This document shows, one piece after another, positions 59,992 to 64,000 of a stretch of 64,000 bases of DNA. The notes beneath the pieces were generated by a model. The model was not told where the DNA came from. It searched no databases and saw nothing but the letters and a program-made list of their open reading frames with translations. The position numbers were made by a program, and so were the translations under genes. The stretch's first letter is position 1, and each line of letters begins with the position of its first letter. Origin of the DNA: Leucaena leucocephala (taxonomy: Eukaryota > Streptophyta > Magnoliopsida > Fabales > Fabaceae). Where the stretch lies: NCBI GenBank assembly GCA_037074615.1, contig CM073545.1:10434001-10498000 (forward strand), in the 5' to 3' direction.

Positions 59992-62900
59992 TGTAATATC
60001 CCTAATTTTTTGTACTGAATAGTATTACAGTTTGTACGTAATATATGCGAGATTCTCTAAGAAAAATATGGTCATTTATGTAAAGAAATTGATTAAATTG
60101 AAAAAAGGAAGAAAAGGCAAGGACTTGAGTGAAAATATAAAAGTTTTAAGGCCAAAAGAGAAAGTAGACAAAAATATGGGGTTCTTAAGTGTAATTTTAG
60201 CCAAATGTAAGGACATAGTACAATTTATGAAAAGTCAAGGGGCAAAAGTGTAAATATGAAGAATTCGGACCCGAAAAGGCAAAAATGCCCGGAGTCAGAT
60301 AGACCCAAATTTTACTAGTAGATGGAGAAAATTATTCTGGTTAGTTTGACGCGTAACAGAATTTTGATTTGAGGTCCCGAAAAATTGATATAAATTTTTG
60401 AAGTTAGATAAAATTATTACAGTATTTTTTGGATCTCAGAATCAGATGAGACCTTACAGTAAATTCATATAATTAATATATGAATTTAGAAAATTGACAG
60501 GATCAGGAAAGGAATCCTGTAGAATTTTTAATGGAATTTACAGTGGAATAAAATACCCGATAAATATCGCCGGGAGAGATTTCTAGGGATTCATGCCATA
60601 AAGGTAGTAAACCCTAAAAAGGCCCAAAAATGGCGTCATGGTGGCCCAATGAAAATGATTAGACTGATAGGTGGGCCAATGTCCCGAGGAACCCAGGAAA
60701 AGGGCAAAATTATGAAAATGCCCCTGTGTCGCACTAAGGGAGAAATAGATGAATGGAGGGCATTTTAGTCATTTTGGATAAGCCAAAACACCAAGGCACA
60801 TACAGGAAGGTTAGACAGAGTCAGTATATGCTCTGATAAGGTACAAAGAGGTGTGAAATGACGATTATGCCCTTTGGGTTAAAGTAGTACAAGAAAGGGC
60901 ACCAAGGGTATTTTAGTCATTTTCCAAGGGATATATAATTGAGTTTAAACCCAGTATAAGAATTTTAATGATAGAAAGAATCCGGATACTGGATTTAAGG
61001 TCAGAAAACATATTATGGAATCTCAGAAAAATTAGATTCAGAAAATAGTCCAGTTTTTGGGAAATCGGACCGAGCCGGTACCGGATTGGACTGGAATTTT
61101 TCTAGGAGCTTCCCGCCATGAGAATGGCGACAAGTGTCCTATGAGGTGTCCCTCTTGATGATGTCATGGTAGTGATGTCATAATTATTAAAGAAAAGAAA
61201 ATCCAAGATTAAATCTAAGCCCTTAGATCAAATAGTGTACAAAGTGATCATGGCCTTCCATTTTCCCCAAATTTTTCTATAAATACCCCCCAATTTTATA
61301 CCATTTTGGTGAAGCCAAGAACCTTGGGGAAACTCTTGCAAAATTACCACTCAAGTTTGGAGGAAGCAAGCACCTTGAAGAAACTAGTAACGTAAGTTGT
61401 CCCCTTGATCCTAGACTATGTTCTAGCAAGTTGGTTCTTAGTTTTAAGAGATTTTTGGGACATATTCCTCTTGATGGTGCTGCTGTCCATTTTGTTTTGA
61501 TGTGAAAGGAAGATGAGTTTTATGTTATAGATAGTTTAGATAAGCTTAAACAAGCTAGAATCAAGTGGTATTAGCTTGGAAATTCAAGTATGCAATCAAA
61601 GATTGTGTTCTATTCTAGTACTATATGAATCACTGTTCATATGTTGGAATTTCATGATTTTGATGCTTCCAATGGGTTTAGAATGGAAAATTGTGTGGAG
61701 ATATAGTAGAGAAACCAATATTGGAAGCATTGAAATCAAAATGAGAATTTTTTGAAACAAGAGAGGTGTTTTTGGTTTTGTACAGTAGCATGGGATGCAA
61801 TTTGATTTTGGAGAATCTGAATGCATATTTGGATTCTACATGAAAAATTATGTGGAAATAAACCATGAGAATTTGTTTTAGAAAGATGGAAGCATAAGTC
61901 ATAAATTAAAGAAAGAATGGAACCTAGTTGAAACCCTAGTCTTGGAATTGTGTTGGAAGTAAATTGTAACTTGATGTTACTTTGTAATAGCTAGGTTTTG
62001 ACATTTGTGAGAAGGAAGGATCAATCCAAGAAAGGAATAGCAAAGACACCTAAGAGGTAGCAAGAATACCTAACTATAATCTTATACTTGTTTGATTGTA
62101 TGTTTGCTTGTTATGTATGATTATTGGTTGAGCATGAGATGATTTTATGATGATGATGATGAGATATGAATGGTTGCAACTCCTTGCAATGAATGTCATG
62201 ACAATATGCATGTTAGAGGTTGCTTATGTATGTTCATGAAGTAGCTCCCATGTCATTATAACATGTTAAGCATTTAACCAAGCATGCATGTTATTATAGT
62301 TTGTATGACTTGCTATTGAGATTTCCATGAAATCTCATTCCTTCCACATAAATAACCATGCTATAGGTGCTGAATCTTCTCAAGGCAAGAGGGTAAATAT
62401 GGATGGATAATTGTATATGACTTAAAGGGTGTGCACCTAACTTAGAAGATGATGTTTTGGTGTGTATGATGTATGCTTTCACAAATACGATCCCAGGCAG
62501 TACATTTCCAATGATAGTTTTCATAACCTCTACCACAAGTTTTCACATGAAATTTGTCATGAAAATAGTTAAGATCCAGAGCTTTAATTGGGCACAAAGA
62601 ATGCCTCAATTGGTTAAGAACTCAAATTGTTATGATTTTTCAAAGTTGAGAATAAAATCTGGATCAAGATAAAATGAGCACTAGAGGTAGTGAGGTTCAT
62701 GTGCGAATTTCAAATAGTAAATGAATGATTTTTTCCATGAAATTTTATAATCTTAAAGTAAACATATGTATCTTTAAATCCATATGTAACATGCCTCATT
62801 TGGATAAGTACACAAGGAGAAATGAATTTTTAAAAATAAGGTAAAGAAACTGGAACTTCCAGACTTACCAAATGAACAGTGGTTTTTCAACGAATAAACT

Positions 62901-63182
62901 GATTTCATTTGGACAAGGAAACCTCATTTTCATATTTTTTCTTCAAAGTGTAATAAAACATATTTTATTACAAATTTGAACCACCTTATTTTGATTTTTC
63001 TAGATTTAATTATGAATTTCCAAAGTTCATGATGTAATTTGAATTTACTAAATGAACAGTACTATGAAGAGTACCCGATAACCCAATTCTTGAAAATTCA
63101 TGTTTTTAAGCTAAAATGGTATTCCATTGGTCTAAGATACTTCCAATTGAGTATATGTAAGGGTAAAATTAAGGATACGACA
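59992..63182 (+). mobile_element. Solo LTR F inserted into LTR E
   Basis: About 3.2 kb, TGTAATATCCCTAATTTTTT ... AAAATTAAGGATACGACA, with inverted ends. Flanked by CACTG (59987-59991) and CACTA (63183-63187), a 4-of-5 match target duplication. TATA box TTCTATAAATACCCC at 61269-61283. No internal coding region. Confidence 0.7.
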
Positions 63183-63804
63183 CACTACCTTTATGGTACA
63201 AATCCCAAGAAACCTCTCCTGAAAGTATTTATCGGGTATTTTATTCTACTGTAAATTCTATTAAAAATTCTACAGGATTCCTTTTCTGACTCTGTCAGTT
63301 TTATAAATTCTCATATTAATTATAAGAATTTACTATAAATTTTCATTTGATTCTAAGGTCTGACAAATACTGTAATAATTTTTCCTAACTTCAGAAATTC
63401 ATATCAATTCATCGGGACCTCAAATCAAAATTTTGTGTTGCGTTAAACTGACCAGAATAATTTTTTCTATTTGTTGGTAAAATTTGGGACTAATATGTTC
63501 CAGCCAATTTTAGGCCTTTTTCGGTTCAATTTCTTCATAATTACACTTTTGTCCCTTGAACTTTTGATAAATTACATTTAAGTCCTTAAACTTTTTGAAA
63601 TTATACTTAATGGCCCAACATTTATGTCTACCTTCTATTTTGGCCCTAAAACTTTTATAAATTCCACTTAGATCCTTGAACTTTCCATTATTTTCTATTT
63701 AATCCCTTTCCTTCCTTAAATTGCAACACTTTCCTTAGAGAATCTCATATATATTATGTACAAACTATACAGACATACCAGATAAAAAAATTAGGGATAT
63801 GACA
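63183..63804 (-). repeat. LTR E, proximal part (minus orientation)
   Basis: Reads TGTCATATCCCTAATTTTTT from 63804 on the minus strand and matches, inverted, the first ~620 bp of LTR F. Confidence 0.7.
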
Positions 63805-64000
63805 AGTTACAATATTGCAAGGTAGCAATAGTATGATTTGGATCGACTGGGGATTTATTTTTCTCTGTATCAAAATTTGGTAGAGGTCTAGTGTTTAACT
63901 CCTTGAGAGGTTGATCTAGTTTCAAAGAGTTTAGTGTAAGAGGGTGAAGCTTGGGAGGTTTGATCTTGTGAAGGTTGTATTGGTGAAACATAATGAGGCT
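63805..64000. other. Window end, nothing assigned
   Basis: A short minus-strand open frame is present but matches no family I recognise. Confidence 0.3.

Noticed and set aside
63791..63991. 66-codon minus-strand ORF at the window edge
   Set aside because: It starts inside LTR E and matches no family I know; possibly continues outside the window.

Overview
This window looks like nuclear DNA of a flowering plant, probably a eudicot. The evidence is a cytosolic pyruvate kinase gene split by GT/AG introns, low GC, and a dense load of plant-type mobile DNA: Ty1/copia and Ty3/gypsy-like LTR elements, En/Spm (CACTA) transposons, a MITE and an endogenous caulimovirid. I cannot name the species. I see no tRNA, rRNA, CRISPR or bacterial feature.

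Layout. 1-1.97 kb: AT-rich, no gene. 1.97-3.9 kb: remnant of a CACTA transposon on the minus strand. 4.7-12.6 kb: an old copia element on the minus strand with both ~380-bp LTRs and an unrecognised ORF ahead of gag. 12.6-18.1 kb: the one apparently intact host gene, cytosolic pyruvate kinase (three coding exons, 505 aa, probable extra 5' UTR exon); its second coding intron holds a copia scrap. 18.1-20.7 kb: intergenic with one MITE. 20.7-35.5 kb: a three-level stack. An old copia element carries a 1.7-kb solo LTR in its gag gene, and that LTR carries a 9.0-kb full-length copia element with 1.93-kb LTRs. Target-site duplications support the two inner insertions. An F-box gene fragment abuts the outer copy at 35.53-35.69 kb.

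36.9-55.1 kb is best read as one minus-strand endogenous pararetrovirus copy cut by three later insertions: an 11-kb CACTA element (37,725-48,730, TTG duplication), a gypsy-type LTR fragment (about 49.08-51.25 kb) and a third LTR (53,429-54,770). The CACTA element itself contains a solo copy of the 1.9-kb copia LTR with a CTCCC duplication, a second broken copy of that LTR, and a further gypsy-type LTR. 55.3-63.8 kb is a pile of long gypsy-type LTRs in both orientations, including one solo LTR inserted into another in the opposite direction.

Apart from pyruvate kinase, every coding region I can identify is broken by stops, frameshifts, deletions or missing catalytic residues, so the window records successive insertions around one housekeeping gene. 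Items I could not explain from known families: the pre-gag ORF of the first copia element, the internal block of subterminal-type repeats in the CACTA element, and a GGTCGCGAC motif recurring in LTRs of different families.
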